A program made the position numbers and the translations under genes. The notes under the pieces were generated by a model. It worked only from the letters and a program-made list of their open reading frames with translations. It was not told the DNA's origin and ran no database searches. A DNA stretch of 64,000 nt from Flavobacterium panici (GTDB lineage Bacteria > Bacteroidota > Bacteroidia > Flavobacteriales > Flavobacteriaceae): assembly GCF_903819335.1 (NCBI RefSeq), contig NZ_CAIJDE010000069.1:1-64000 (forward strand). The letters run 5' to 3'. This document shows positions 1 through 7,991 of the stretch, one piece after another; the first letter of the stretch is position 1, and each line of letters starts with the position of its first letter.

Positions 1-64
1 ATATATACATTAGTTAAGATTTCACATAATATTGCAATGCTTCAAATTTCTCATATTTGAAAAA

Positions 65-118
65 TTATTTTATTTTTTTCAAATAAACGGATTTTCAGTT
101 GAGTGAAATTTTAATTTA
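65..118 (-). pseudogene. Decayed 3' end of a secreted-protein gene
   Basis: Read on the minus strand, this stretch gives ISLN, a stop codon, then KSVYLKKIK and a stop. That closely matches the last residues (VSLNGKSVYLKKLN) of the secreted protein at 2289-2708, with the Gly codon GGA changed to TGA. Nothing recognisable precedes it, so it looks like the tail of a deleted paralogue. The match is short, so chance or a shared small repeat cannot be excluded. Confidence 0.4.
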
Positions 119-155
119 AACCTTCATATGTTTTAATTATTTTAAGTAAAAATCC

Positions 156-163
156 TATATTTG
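156..163 (+). promoter_or_regulatory. Promoter -7 box TATATTTG
   Basis: This is an exact match to the Bacteroidetes -7 consensus TAnnTTTG, 22 bases before the ATG at 185. It overlaps the TTG at 161, which therefore should not be the translation start. No convincing -33 TTG is visible. Confidence 0.5.
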
Positions 164-184
164 ACATTTATGACAGATCGCAAC

Positions 185-592
185 ATGACAGACAAAATAA
201 TACATCAAGGTAGAAATATAAAACGTTTCCGTGAAATGTTAGGTATTAAACAGGAAGCGCTTGCCTTTGAATTGGGCGAAGAATGGAATCAAAAGAAAAT
301 TTCTCTTTTGGAGCAAAAAGAATTGATTGAAAATAATATTTTAGATCAAGTGGCTAAAATTCTTAAAGTGCCTGTTGAAGCTATCGAGAATTTTGATGAA
401 GATTCTGCAATTAATATTATAGCAAGTACTTTCCACGATAGCGCTGTTGCGAATACTTTTACAGATGGCGCACAGGCAAACTTCAATTGCACATTCAATC
501 CTTTAGATAAAATGGTTGAGCTTTACGAGCGTATGCTGCAGCAGCAAAAAGAAATGATTGATAAGTTAGAAAAGTTAATTCAGGGAAAATAA
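185..592 (+). CDS. XRE-family helix-turn-helix regulator with C-terminal coiled coil
   Basis: A 135-residue DNA-binding protein, probably a transcriptional regulator. Residues about 6-60 form a Cro/C1-type helix-turn-helix (KRFREMLGIKQEALAFELG). The last 35 residues (LDKMVELYERML to the end) are a likely coiled coil. The ATG at 185 is preferred because it matches the start of the paralogue at 41342-41752 and lies just downstream of a TAnnTTTG box; an ATG at 170 is the alternative. The two copies share nearly all of the helix-turn-helix and the segment NFDEDxAINII, but differ in the middle. Targets are unknown. A strong hairpin follows the gene. Confidence 0.8.
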   Translation: MTDKIIHQGRNIKRFREMLGIKQEALAFELGEEWNQKKISLLEQKELIENNILDQVAKILKVPVEAIENFDEDSAINIIASTFHDSAVANTFTDGAQANFNCTFNPLDKMVELYERMLQQQKEMIDKLEKLIQGK

Positions 593-622
593 AAAAATAG
601 ATTACTATAGACATTATATAAT

Positions 623-660
623 AGATAAGCCTTTGTATTAATTTACAAAGGCTTATCTGT
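623..660. terminator. Bidirectional terminator hairpin
   Basis: A perfect 15-bp stem (AGATAAGCCTTTGTA pairing with 644-658) with a 6-base loop sits between the convergent genes ending at 592 and 676. A T-rich tail follows on the plus strand. Confidence 0.75.
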
Positions 661-675
661 TTTATTAATCTTAGT

Positions 676-864
676 CTATAATTCTAATTTATTTTCAACC
701 TTTTCATATGGATCTGTTACAGTAAAATTATCTCCATTATTCATGGTAATTATTGTATGTTCAATACCATCAACTTTTGTTGCTATAATTGAACTGATAT
801 GCGCTGTAAATATTAAAAGTTCATATCTTTTTCCAAGTGGTGTAACGTAAATGTGTGATTTCAT
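676..864 (-). CDS. Small hypothetical protein (62 aa)
   Basis: No family recognised. A compact, probably all-beta, soluble protein without signal peptide or membrane segment; it begins MKSHIYVTPLGKRYELL and has a charged C-terminus. It is convergent with the XRE gene and shares its terminator. The real start is the ATG at 864. Support comes from sensible composition, an ATG start and its place between a terminator and an intergenic gap. Confidence 0.55.
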   Translation of the reverse strand: MKSHIYVTPLGKRYELLIFTAHISSIIATKVDGIEHTIITMNNGDNFTVTDPYEKVENKLEL

Positions 865-978
865 AAATTATGATTTTTATCTATATTATTGCTAAAGTAA
901 ATAATATTATAACATATGACAATGTGAAATTAAATTTTTTATCTGTAGCATATTAAATACATTTGTAAAAAAAGTTTG

Positions 979-1383
979 ATGGAAACATTAGGAATATTTG
1001 CTGGTATATTTGGTGCTTTTATAGCTTTAATTACTTATTACAAGACTTTTTATTCTAAGCCAAGCTTTGATGAAGAAAGAACTAATATGTTAGGCATGTT
1101 CAAGGCAAATCAATTCATTTGTTTAGAAATACAAAATCTAATGCAAAAATATATTGATGAAAAGAATGGGGCTAATCACGAATTTACTACAGGCATTACT
1201 TTTCAAGAATACCTTGAGAAATTTAAATCTGAATGTGAAAATGGTCTTTCTAATACCCTTTTTGAAGATTTAAAAAATAATAAGAGCTATACTAAAAGTA
1301 ATATTGAAACCTTTTTAAAGGGCTTGGAGCATCAAAATAATACTTTTATATCTTTGAAAGGCTATGTATTACTCAAAATATAA
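979..1383 (+). CDS. Membrane-anchored hypothetical protein
   Basis: A 134-residue protein with one N-terminal transmembrane segment (about residues 4-22, IFAGIFGAFIALITYY) followed by a charged, mostly helical soluble domain, predicted to face the cytoplasm. The ATG at 979 is chosen over the overlapping TTG at 976. No family recognised. It stands alone among other small orphan genes. Confidence 0.6.
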   Translation: METLGIFAGIFGAFIALITYYKTFYSKPSFDEERTNMLGMFKANQFICLEIQNLMQKYIDEKNGANHEFTTGITFQEYLEKFKSECENGLSNTLFEDLKNNKSYTKSNIETFLKGLEHQNNTFISLKGYVLLKI

Positions 1384-1490
1384 ACTGCATCATATTTGCA
1401 AATCTTTAGTACTTTATTAATGAGGTAAAACTATAAAGAAAAAAATGTAAATTGATGTTCCCATATTAACTAACTATTAATCAAAAAATT

Positions 1491-1751
1491 ATGAAAATGA
1501 CAGAAGACCAAGGTTACAAAATAATAGATCTTTTAGAAGAAATAAGCGATTTTACTAAATCTCTCATAGATGTAAAAGATAACACTTCTTATATTGATAG
1601 TGGTATTGGTAGAATTGAAACTAAGTTAGGTTATATAAATGATGCGTTAGAAAGAATTAATGACAAAATAAGTGATTTAGATTTCTCTGACATAGATAGT
1701 CGCTTAAGTAGAATTGAATCTATATTAGAATATATAAATAATAAAGACTAA
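1491..1751 (+). CDS. Small coiled-coil hypothetical protein
   Basis: An 86-residue soluble protein dominated by heptad-like repeats rich in I, L, D and S (GRIETKLGYINDALERIND, then SRLSRIESILEYINN), so probably an oligomerising coiled coil. An ATG at 1497 (MTEDQ) is an alternative start. It is followed immediately by a good terminator, which supports it as a real transcription unit. Function unknown. Confidence 0.6.
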   Translation: MKMTEDQGYKIIDLLEEISDFTKSLIDVKDNTSYIDSGIGRIETKLGYINDALERINDKISDLDFSDIDSRLSRIESILEYINNKD

Positions 1752-1757
1752 TAAATG

Positions 1758-1783
1758 AACCCCAATAAAACGGGGTTTTTTTA
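1758..1783 (+). terminator. Rho-independent terminator
   Basis: AACCCC and GGGGTT arms with an 8-base loop are followed by a run of T, seven bases after the stop codon at 1751. Confidence 0.8.
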
Positions 1784-1817
1784 TGTTCTCGTTTTTTTAT
1801 ATCTTATATAACTTCTG

Positions 1818-2201
1818 TTATTCATATAATTTCTTCATAATTAATTCTTTTGGTACTAAATCACTGCCGCCCCGTTTTCTAAATTGTATTACATTATCTT
1901 CTACAACTAAAACTGCGCTTGAACTTGACCCGTCTTTATTTATCAGTTTTATTTGAGCTGTGTCGCCCAATGGATAAACATATCCGGTAACATCTAAAAC
2001 TCCCGAATTTAATTCTTTAGAATCGCTTGTAACTTCTGCAGTTCCAGAAATTATATAATTTGACTGTGCCATTGTTATGGTAAATACATATTGTTTTTTA
2101 CAGTCTTTGCATTTTTCTGATCCCCATGTGCCGGTAAATTTATTGGTTTGCGAATATGATTGAAAGTGTATAAGAATGAGAAATAAAATAATTTTTTTCA
2201 T
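1818..2201 (-). CDS. Secreted hypothetical protein
   Basis: 127 residues. The N-terminus (MKKIILFLILIHFQSYSQ) is a signal peptide with likely cleavage after residue 18; there is no lipobox cysteine. The mature part begins TNKFTGTWGSEKCKDC and has a CxxC motif, beta-rich predicted character and a Lys-rich end, resembling lipocalin-like small periplasmic or surface proteins of Flavobacteria. Same strand as the next secreted gene but separated from it by a terminator. Confidence 0.65.
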   Translation of the reverse strand: MKKIILFLILIHFQSYSQTNKFTGTWGSEKCKDCKKQYVFTITMAQSNYIISGTAEVTSDSKELNSGVLDVTGYVYPLGDTAQIKLINKDGSSSSAVLVVEDNVIQFRKRGGSDLVPKELIMKKLYE

Positions 2202-2241
2202 AAATTTTAATATGCAGAATTTGATTCAAATATAAACGAAA

Positions 2242-2267
2242 AAAGCATCACAGAATTGTGATGCTTT
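2242..2267 (-). terminator. Terminator hairpin
   Basis: An 11-bp stem (AAAGCATCACA with its complement at 2257-2267) has a GAAT loop. Read on the minus strand it is followed by a T run, directly downstream of the gene ending at 2289. Confidence 0.8.
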
Positions 2268-2288
2268 ATATTTCGCGTATTTGAAAAT

Positions 2289-2708
2289 TTAATTTAATTT
2301 TTTCAAATAAACCGATTTTCCGTTAAGTGAGACTTCAATTTGATTTGTCTTTTCAGTAAATGTTGTTCTCAATACATTTCCGTTAAAAAGTGAAACGTCG
2401 CCGTAAACTTTTCCAGTTTCATCAGAAACATATTCAAATAATAATTTTTTGTTGTCTGGTTCAATTCCAAGTTTATAGCTTGAAAATTTTGTTCCTTTTA
2501 AATCAAATTGCTGCTGTGAATCGATAATCTTTCCATCAGCATAAAAATTCGTAATCGTTTTGCTTAAAGTAATATCCGGATAATATTGATTTACTTTTGT
2601 TAGTAATGCATATTGCTCCACATTTGCATCTTCTTGTTTTGATGAGATCGTTTGAGCAAAAGAAATTGTTGTAAAAATAAGTGCTAATAGTAAAGTGAAT
2701 TTTTTCAT
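2289..2708 (-). CDS. Secreted hypothetical protein
   Basis: 139 residues from the ATG at 2708 (the upstream TTG is less likely). Residues 1-18 (MKKFTLLLALIFTTISFA) are a signal peptide, so the mature protein is exported. The rest is beta-rich with no catalytic motif I recognise. Its last 14 codons resemble the decayed fragment at 65-118, suggesting a former second copy nearby. Confidence 0.65.
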   Translation of the reverse strand: MKKFTLLLALIFTTISFAQTISSKQEDANVEQYALLTKVNQYYPDITLSKTITNFYADGKIIDSQQQFDLKGTKFSSYKLGIEPDNKKLLFEYVSDETGKVYGDVSLFNGNVLRTTFTEKTNQIEVSLNGKSVYLKKLN

Positions 2709-2811
2709 AATCAAAATTTTATAGTTAATGTTTCAAAACATTTTCGAAACGTTATATAATAATACTTTTTAAATTAAAGTAATTATTATTTACAACAAGG
2801 TACTTAATATT

Positions 2812-2819
2812 TATCTTTG
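2812..2819 (+). promoter_or_regulatory. Promoter -7 box TATCTTTG
   Basis: An exact TAnnTTTG match 29 bases before the ATG of the drug exporter at 2849. Confidence 0.5.
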
Positions 2820-2848
2820 CACGAAATTAAAAGCAATATTTTAAGAAA

Positions 2849-4078
2849 ATGACAACAAAAAAATATATTCAACTTATACTTATTTTAGGTTCTTTAACTG
2901 CACTTGGCCCTTTTTCAATTGATATGTATCTGCCTGGTTTCTCTGATATTGCTAAGGATTTAAATACATCTGTGGCAAAAGTTTCGATGAGTTTGTCGAG
3001 TTATTTTATTGGAATTTCTGCCGGACAATTACTTTACGGACCTTTATTAGACCGTTTCGGACGTAAAAAACCTTTATTTCTGGGTTTAATGGTTTATATT
3101 TTAGCCTCTTTAGGTTGTGTATACGTTGCAGATATTGATTCGTTTATCTTTTTACGTTTTATTCAGGCTATCGGAAGCTGTGCAGCAACAGTTGCTTCGG
3201 TTGCGATGGTTCGTGATTTGTTTCCTGTAAAAGATATCCCTAAAGTATTCTCGTTATTAATGCTTGTTTTAGGGCTTTCACCGATGCTGGCGCCCACAAT
3301 TGGCGGTTATGTAACGCAGGATTTTGGCTGGCATATCGTGTTTCTTATACTATTTTGTATGGGAATTGCCATTTTAATTGCTTCTCAAGTTGGTTTGCCA
3401 AATAGTTATAAACCAGATCATTCTATTTCTTTAAAACCAAAACCTATAATTTCTAACTTTTTAAAAGTCCTTAAAGAGCCTCAGTTTTATACGTATGCAT
3501 TTACGGGAGCGATCGCTTTTTCCGGATTATTTACTTATGTAGCGGCCTCGCCTATCATTTTTATGAATATTTACCACGTTGATGCTAAAACATACGGATG
3601 GATTTTTGCTTTTATGTCCGTTAGTTTTATTGGTTCGAGTCAGTTAAATTCGGTTTTATTGAAAAGATTTTCTAGTGAACAAATGATTTTTGCTGCTTTA
3701 ATTTTGCAATCAATAATTACTATTGTATTCCTGATACTTTCGGTAAATAATCTTTTAAGTTTGTATTCAACAATTGTAATGTTATTTTTATTCCTGGGCT
3801 GTTTAGGGATTTCAAATCCAAATACTGCAGGACTTACAATGGCTCCATTTGCTAAAAATGCCGGAAGTGCTTCGGCTTTAATGGGCGCTATTCAATTAGG
3901 ATTAGGGGCTTTAGCTTCATTTGCTGTTGGAATTTTTGTTAAAGATTCTGTAGCGCCTATGGTTCTTATTATGACTGTTACTACAATTATTGCTTTTGTA
4001 GTTTTAAATATCGGAAAACGGTTTATTAAAAATAAAGTTGAGATTGCGGAAAGTGATGATGTGGTTGTGGGGCACTAG
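2849..4078 (+). CDS. Bcr/CflA family multidrug MFS exporter
   Basis: A 409-residue inner-membrane drug:proton antiporter of the major facilitator superfamily. Twelve hydrophobic segments are apparent. The first (residues 7-25, with GPFSIDMYLPGF) and the loop 2-3 motif A (YGPLLDRFGRKKP, about residues 62-74) are typical of Bcr/CflA. Length agrees with the family. Probably exports small toxic compounds; the substrate cannot be told from sequence. Monocistronic, with its own promoter and terminator. Confidence 0.88.
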   Translation: MTTKKYIQLILILGSLTALGPFSIDMYLPGFSDIAKDLNTSVAKVSMSLSSYFIGISAGQLLYGPLLDRFGRKKPLFLGLMVYILASLGCVYVADIDSFIFLRFIQAIGSCAATVASVAMVRDLFPVKDIPKVFSLLMLVLGLSPMLAPTIGGYVTQDFGWHIVFLILFCMGIAILIASQVGLPNSYKPDHSISLKPKPIISNFLKVLKEPQFYTYAFTGAIAFSGLFTYVAASPIIFMNIYHVDAKTYGWIFAFMSVSFIGSSQLNSVLLKRFSSEQMIFAALILQSIITIVFLILSVNNLLSLYSTIVMLFLFLGCLGISNPNTAGLTMAPFAKNAGSASALMGAIQLGLGALASFAVGIFVKDSVAPMVLIMTVTTIIAFVVLNIGKRFIKNKVEIAESDDVVVGH

Positions 4079-4132
4079 ATGTTTATAAATTCCAAATTTT
4101 TAAAATTCCAAATTTCAATTGTATTCGTATAT

Positions 4133-4166
4133 AAAAAAGCCAGATCTTGATTCCGGCTTTTTTTTA
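4133..4166 (+). terminator. Rho-independent terminator
   Basis: AAAAAAGCC and GGCTTTTTT arms around a 13-base loop, running into eight T, 55 bases after the exporter stop codon. Confidence 0.7.
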
Positions 4167-4177
4167 TGTTCAACAGT

Positions 4178-4283
4178 TTGTCATTTCGACTGAAAGGAGA
4201 AATCGCACACGAAACTCCGTAATCTAAATCGCCAATCTTTGTCGACATTCTAGTGCGATTTCTCCTTTCAGTCGAAATGACAA
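4178..4283. repeat. Inverted repeat with perfect 31-bp arms
   Basis: Arms at 4178-4208 and 4253-4283 are exact reverse complements, beginning TTGTCATTTCGACTG; the spacer is 44 bases. The spacer and arm sequence AATCTTTGTCGA...TTCTAGTG recurs in a degenerate copy at 56276-56376. It lies between convergent genes and would form a long stem in RNA or a cruciform in DNA. Confidence 0.8.
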
Positions 4284-4310
4284 TACTTTGAGGATAAAAA
4301 TTTCTACAGC

Positions 4311-4344
4311 AAACCCGACAGGGTTTTAAAAACCTGTCGGGTTT
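4311..4344. repeat. Dispersed palindrome AAACCCGACAGG
   Basis: Twelve-base arms AAACCCGACAGG and CCTGTCGGGTTT with a 10-base spacer. The same element, with one G-T wobble, occurs at 45127-45159. Both lie in gaps between convergent genes and could act as terminators. Confidence 0.7.
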
Positions 4345-4346
4345 AT

Positions 4347-4480
4347 AAACTCAAAAAAAATCAAAATTCCTGTAATTGGAATTTGGAATTTAAAAAATTG
4401 GAATTTAAATTTAGTAAACTCAAAAAAAATCCAAACTCCGATAATTGGAATTTGGATTTTAAAAATTTTGGAATTTAAAA
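4347..4480. repeat. Tandem duplication (69-bp unit) of AATTCCA-type repeat
   Basis: Two adjacent copies begin AAACTCAAAAAAAATC at 4347 and 4416 and then carry TTGGAATTTGGAATTT-like runs. The second copy ends directly before the stop codon of the NADH dehydrogenase gene. This completes the contents of the 404-base gap 4079-4482, in which no gene is visible. Confidence 0.65.
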
Positions 4481-4482
4481 CT

Positions 4483-5751
4483 TTATTCCAATTGTTGTTT
4501 TTTATCAGGTCTAATAATCATTCTAAGAGATTGATCTCTTGCGAAATATGCAACCATCCAATTCCAAAATGTATTAATCCTGTTTCTGTATGTAATTAAG
4601 GAAATCAGGTGAATAAACAACCAGATAACCCAGGCAAAGAATCCTTTAAAATGCCATTTAGGACTTGGTAAATCAACTACGGCTTTGTTTTTTCCAATAA
4701 TCGCCATTGAACCTTTATCATTATAAGCAAATGGTTTCAAAGGTTTATTTTGAGTCATTGCCTTAAAGTTTTTAGCCAAATTTAATCCTTGCTGAATTGC
4801 AACTTGCGCAACCTGTGGATGTCCGTCTGGGAAATTTTTATCTCCGGCAGAAATTGCAGTATCACCAATAGCATAAATGTTGTCTAAGCCGTTTACCTTA
4901 CTATATTGATCTGTAGCCATACGTCTTCCGCGGCCGTAACTTTCTTTTGGGATTCCGTCAAAAAGTTTCGCAGAAACTCCGGCTGCCCAGATTAGGTTCT
5001 TGGTTTTGATTGTTTCTCCGTTTTCAAAATGCACCGTATCATCAACATAATCAACAACACGAGTATGCAGTTTTACAACAACGCCAAGTTTTGTAAGCGC
5101 TTCGAGAGTATCTTTTTGAGATTCCTTGCTCATTGGTGCTAAAAGAGCATCTCCTCCATCAACTAAATAAACATTACTGGCAGAAGTTTCTAATTCCGGA
5201 TATTCTTTTAATAGAATATTTTTTCTCATTTCGGCAAACATTCCAGAAACTTCAACTCCTGTTGGTCCGCCTCCGGCAACAACGATAGTTAATAATTTAC
5301 GACGTTTACGAATATCTTTAGTAATTGCTGCTTTTTCAAGATTTTTAAGCAATGCATTTCGCATTTCGATGGCATCATTTAAGGTTTTCATCGGAATTGC
5401 GTTTTTCATTACGTTTTCCATGCCAAAATAACTCGTTTCAGCACCTGTTGCAAAAACTAAATAATCGTATGATAATTCGCCGTTACTCAAAATGATTTTA
5501 TTTTCGGCGGGAACTACAGAAAGCAACTCACCTAAACGAAACTGAAGGTTCTTTTTACCTGCAAAAAATTTTCTAAAAGGATAACTAATACTTGATGGTT
5601 CTAAAAAAGCGGTTGCAACCTGATATATAAGCGGAGGAAAAAAATTATAATTGTTTTTATCGACAAGGGTTACTTGTATTTGAGGATGATTTACAAGTTC
5701 TTTTGCGAGATTTATTCCTGCAAAACCACCTCCTATAATGACTATATTCAT
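4483..5751 (-). CDS. ndh: Type II NADH dehydrogenase (NDH-2)
   Basis: A 422-residue FAD enzyme that oxidises NADH and reduces quinone without pumping protons, a peripheral inner-membrane entry point to respiration. Residues 4-18 (IIGGGFAGINLAKEL) bind FAD; a second Rossmann motif (VVAGGGPTGVEVSGMF, about 157-172) binds NADH; YAIGDTA near residue 293 is the C-terminal FAD contact. The hydrophobic stretch FFAWVIWLFIHLISLI near residues 370-385 and the basic amphipathic end fit membrane attachment. Single gene on the minus strand. Confidence 0.88.
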   Translation of the reverse strand: MNIVIIGGGFAGINLAKELVNHPQIQVTLVDKNNYNFFPPLIYQVATAFLEPSSISYPFRKFFAGKKNLQFRLGELLSVVPAENKIILSNGELSYDYLVFATGAETSYFGMENVMKNAIPMKTLNDAIEMRNALLKNLEKAAITKDIRKRRKLLTIVVAGGGPTGVEVSGMFAEMRKNILLKEYPELETSASNVYLVDGGDALLAPMSKESQKDTLEALTKLGVVVKLHTRVVDYVDDTVHFENGETIKTKNLIWAAGVSAKLFDGIPKESYGRGRRMATDQYSKVNGLDNIYAIGDTAISAGDKNFPDGHPQVAQVAIQQGLNLAKNFKAMTQNKPLKPFAYNDKGSMAIIGKNKAVVDLPSPKWHFKGFFAWVIWLFIHLISLITYRNRINTFWNWMVAYFARDQSLRMIIRPDKKQQLE

Positions 5752-5875
5752 ACGTATTGTTTTATTATGTAGGATTTATGAGTAAAACTGTTTTTGCCTT
5801 AGCAGTTCCATAAATTTAACATTTTAATTCCAAATATGAAACTCAAACTTAAGTTTTCTTTTCTTTTTTTGAGAA

Positions 5876-6400
5876 TTATTCAGTCAATTTAAGTTTCATC
5901 ATAATATCAGTCTGTTCATCGTTTCCAAGTCTAAAAATGTGTTTGTCAAATTCGACAAAACCATTCTTTTTATAAAAACTTAAAGCGCGATGATTTTCTT
6001 CCCAGACCCCTAACCAAACATAGTCAGCGTTCTTTTCTTTGGCTGTTTGAATCGCTTTTTCATAAAGTAATTGCCCGACTTTTTTTCCGTGAAATTCTTT
6101 TGAAACATAAATACGTTCGATTTCAAGGGATTTTTCGTCCTGCATTTCAGTCTGCGATTCTCCGAAGTTTATTTTTAAATAACCAATTGCGTTATCGTTC
6201 AAAACTGCGAAATAAAATTCAGAGTTTTTATTCGTTAGTTCTTCCGTTAATTTTTCTTTAGAAAACTTTTCATCAAGATAAGTTTGCATGTTTTCTTCAG
6301 AATTATATTCTGAAAAAGTTTCATAAAAAGTTTGTCGGCCAATTTTTTGCAATTGGTCAATATCGTCAAGTGTAATTTTGTTTATATGAATATCTTCCAT
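5876..6400 (-). CDS. GNAT family N-acetyltransferase
   Basis: 174 residues, full length for a GNAT enzyme. The acetyl-CoA-binding motif A is visible at about 92-125 (IERIYVSKEFHGKKVGQLLY), followed by motif B (NHRALSFYKKNGFVE, about 137-151). The family transfers acetyl groups to amines; the substrate here is unknown. Stands between NDH-2 and a DEAD-box helicase on the same strand, with 78-bp and 124-bp gaps. Confidence 0.85.
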   Translation of the reverse strand: MEDIHINKITLDDIDQLQKIGRQTFYETFSEYNSEENMQTYLDEKFSKEKLTEELTNKNSEFYFAVLNDNAIGYLKINFGESQTEMQDEKSLEIERIYVSKEFHGKKVGQLLYEKAIQTAKEKNADYVWLGVWEENHRALSFYKKNGFVEFDKHIFRLGNDEQTDIMMKLKLTE

Positions 6401-6478
6401 TCTAATTTTGCTGTATTTCAGGGTTTAAATTTCTTATAAAAATACAACATAAATCAGCAGATTTAGAAGCTTTAAGTC

Positions 6479-7813
6479 TTACTTTTTGAATTTTTTAACA
6501 GGTTTTTCTGTTACTTCAATTTTATTTTGTAAAACATAATTGGCTAACAATTTCTCAATCAGTTCTTCTTTTGTAAGATGATGAAAAACGGTTTTTACCT
6601 TCGTTTTCAAATCAGTCGAAATATCGTGATTTGGTTTTGTTTTGAAGATTTGTTTTGCCCATAAAAGTGTATTGTTTTCTTCAATACTTAAGGCAGACGG
6701 TTTTTGGAATTTGGTGAATTTAAGTCCCAGTTCTCTTTCAAAATCAGCAATTTCTGCCACTTCCTCTTCTTGTAAAACAGTTAAAGAAAGTCCCTTTGCT
6801 CCTGCTCTGGCAGTTCTTCCGCTTCGGTGAACATACGTTTCGTAAGCATCTGGTAAATGGTAATTTACAACATAAGAGATTTCTTTTACGTCAATTCCTC
6901 TCGCTGCTAAATCGGTGGCAACTAAAATATTAATATGTCCTTCGCGGAATTGTTCCATGATTCTGTCACGAATTCCCTGCGATAAACTTCCGTGAATTGC
7001 TCCCGAAGAAAAACGATTTATCGCCAGGTTTTTAGCTAATTTATTAACGGCAGCTTTTGTTTTACAGAAGATTATACCGCGTTCACCATCTTTTGAATTT
7101 AAAAAATGCATTAAAACATCTAATTTTTCAATTGGATCAACTACAATATATTCGTGATCAATTCCTTGGTTCCCAACAGTTTCCATATTGGCGCTTACCT
7201 GAACTACATTTTTGTTTAAGTAATTCTGAACCAATTGCTTAATTGTTCCCGGTAAAGTTGCCGAGAATAATAAGGTGCGGTGTTTTTTAGGGATTTCAGC
7301 CAGAATTTCATCAAGGCTTTCTTTTAGAATTGAAACCATTTCATCGGCTTCATCTAAAACTAAAAATTGAGTTTGTTTTAAATCAACTGCCTTTCTTTGA
7401 ATCAAATCGATTAAACGTCCCGGCGTTGCTACAATAATGTGCGTTGGCGATGTAAGGCGCTCAATTTGAGGCTTTATCGGGATTCCACCGCAAGTTGCCG
7501 CGATTGAAATATTCGGAATATATTTTGAAAAATCTTCTAAATTTCTAAAAATCTGATGTCCTAATTCTCTCGTTGGAACTAAAATTACAGCCTGAACTAC
7601 AGGAGATTCGGTATCAATTAATTGTAATAACGGAAGCCCAAAAGCCGCAGTTTTTCCGGTTCCGGTTTTGGCTAAACCAACAACATCGTGGTTTTCAGAT
7701 AATAAAAGCGGAATTGTTTTTTGTTGAATTTCAGTTGGTTCAACAATGTTTAATTCGCCTAAAGCTTTTAAAATTGGCGCTGAAAGTCCTAATGTTGAGA
7801 ATTGTTTAGACAT
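6479..7813 (-). CDS. DEAD-box ATP-dependent RNA helicase
   Basis: 444 residues with the full DEAD-box set: Q-motif (LGLSAPILKAL...PTEIQ), Walker A AKTGTGKT (about 47-54), PTRELGHQ, TPGRL, DEAD (about 154-157), SAT, then the C-terminal domain with VATDLAARGID and HRSGRTARAG. RhlE/DbpA-like proteins of this size remodel rRNA or mRNA. The last 60 residues, with a Lys-rich end (EKPVKKFKK), probably bind RNA. Which helicase subtype it is cannot be decided from motifs. Confidence 0.9.
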   Translation of the reverse strand: MSKQFSTLGLSAPILKALGELNIVEPTEIQQKTIPLLLSENHDVVGLAKTGTGKTAAFGLPLLQLIDTESPVVQAVILVPTRELGHQIFRNLEDFSKYIPNISIAATCGGIPIKPQIERLTSPTHIIVATPGRLIDLIQRKAVDLKQTQFLVLDEADEMVSILKESLDEILAEIPKKHRTLLFSATLPGTIKQLVQNYLNKNVVQVSANMETVGNQGIDHEYIVVDPIEKLDVLMHFLNSKDGERGIIFCKTKAAVNKLAKNLAINRFSSGAIHGSLSQGIRDRIMEQFREGHINILVATDLAARGIDVKEISYVVNYHLPDAYETYVHRSGRTARAGAKGLSLTVLQEEEVAEIADFERELGLKFTKFQKPSALSIEENNTLLWAKQIFKTKPNHDISTDLKTKVKTVFHHLTKEELIEKLLANYVLQNKIEVTEKPVKKFKK

Positions 7814-7991
7814 ATTTTTAATTTTAGATTTTAGAGTTCTGATTTTAGATTTGCTGCAGATTGCTTATTATACAAGCTGAAACTAAAAATCTTTGTCAAA
7901 GTTTGAAACTTTGACAAAGATCATACATTTTTATTTAGTTCAGGATAACAACTTGAAACATGAAACCTGAAACTTTTTTAATTCTTAATTA

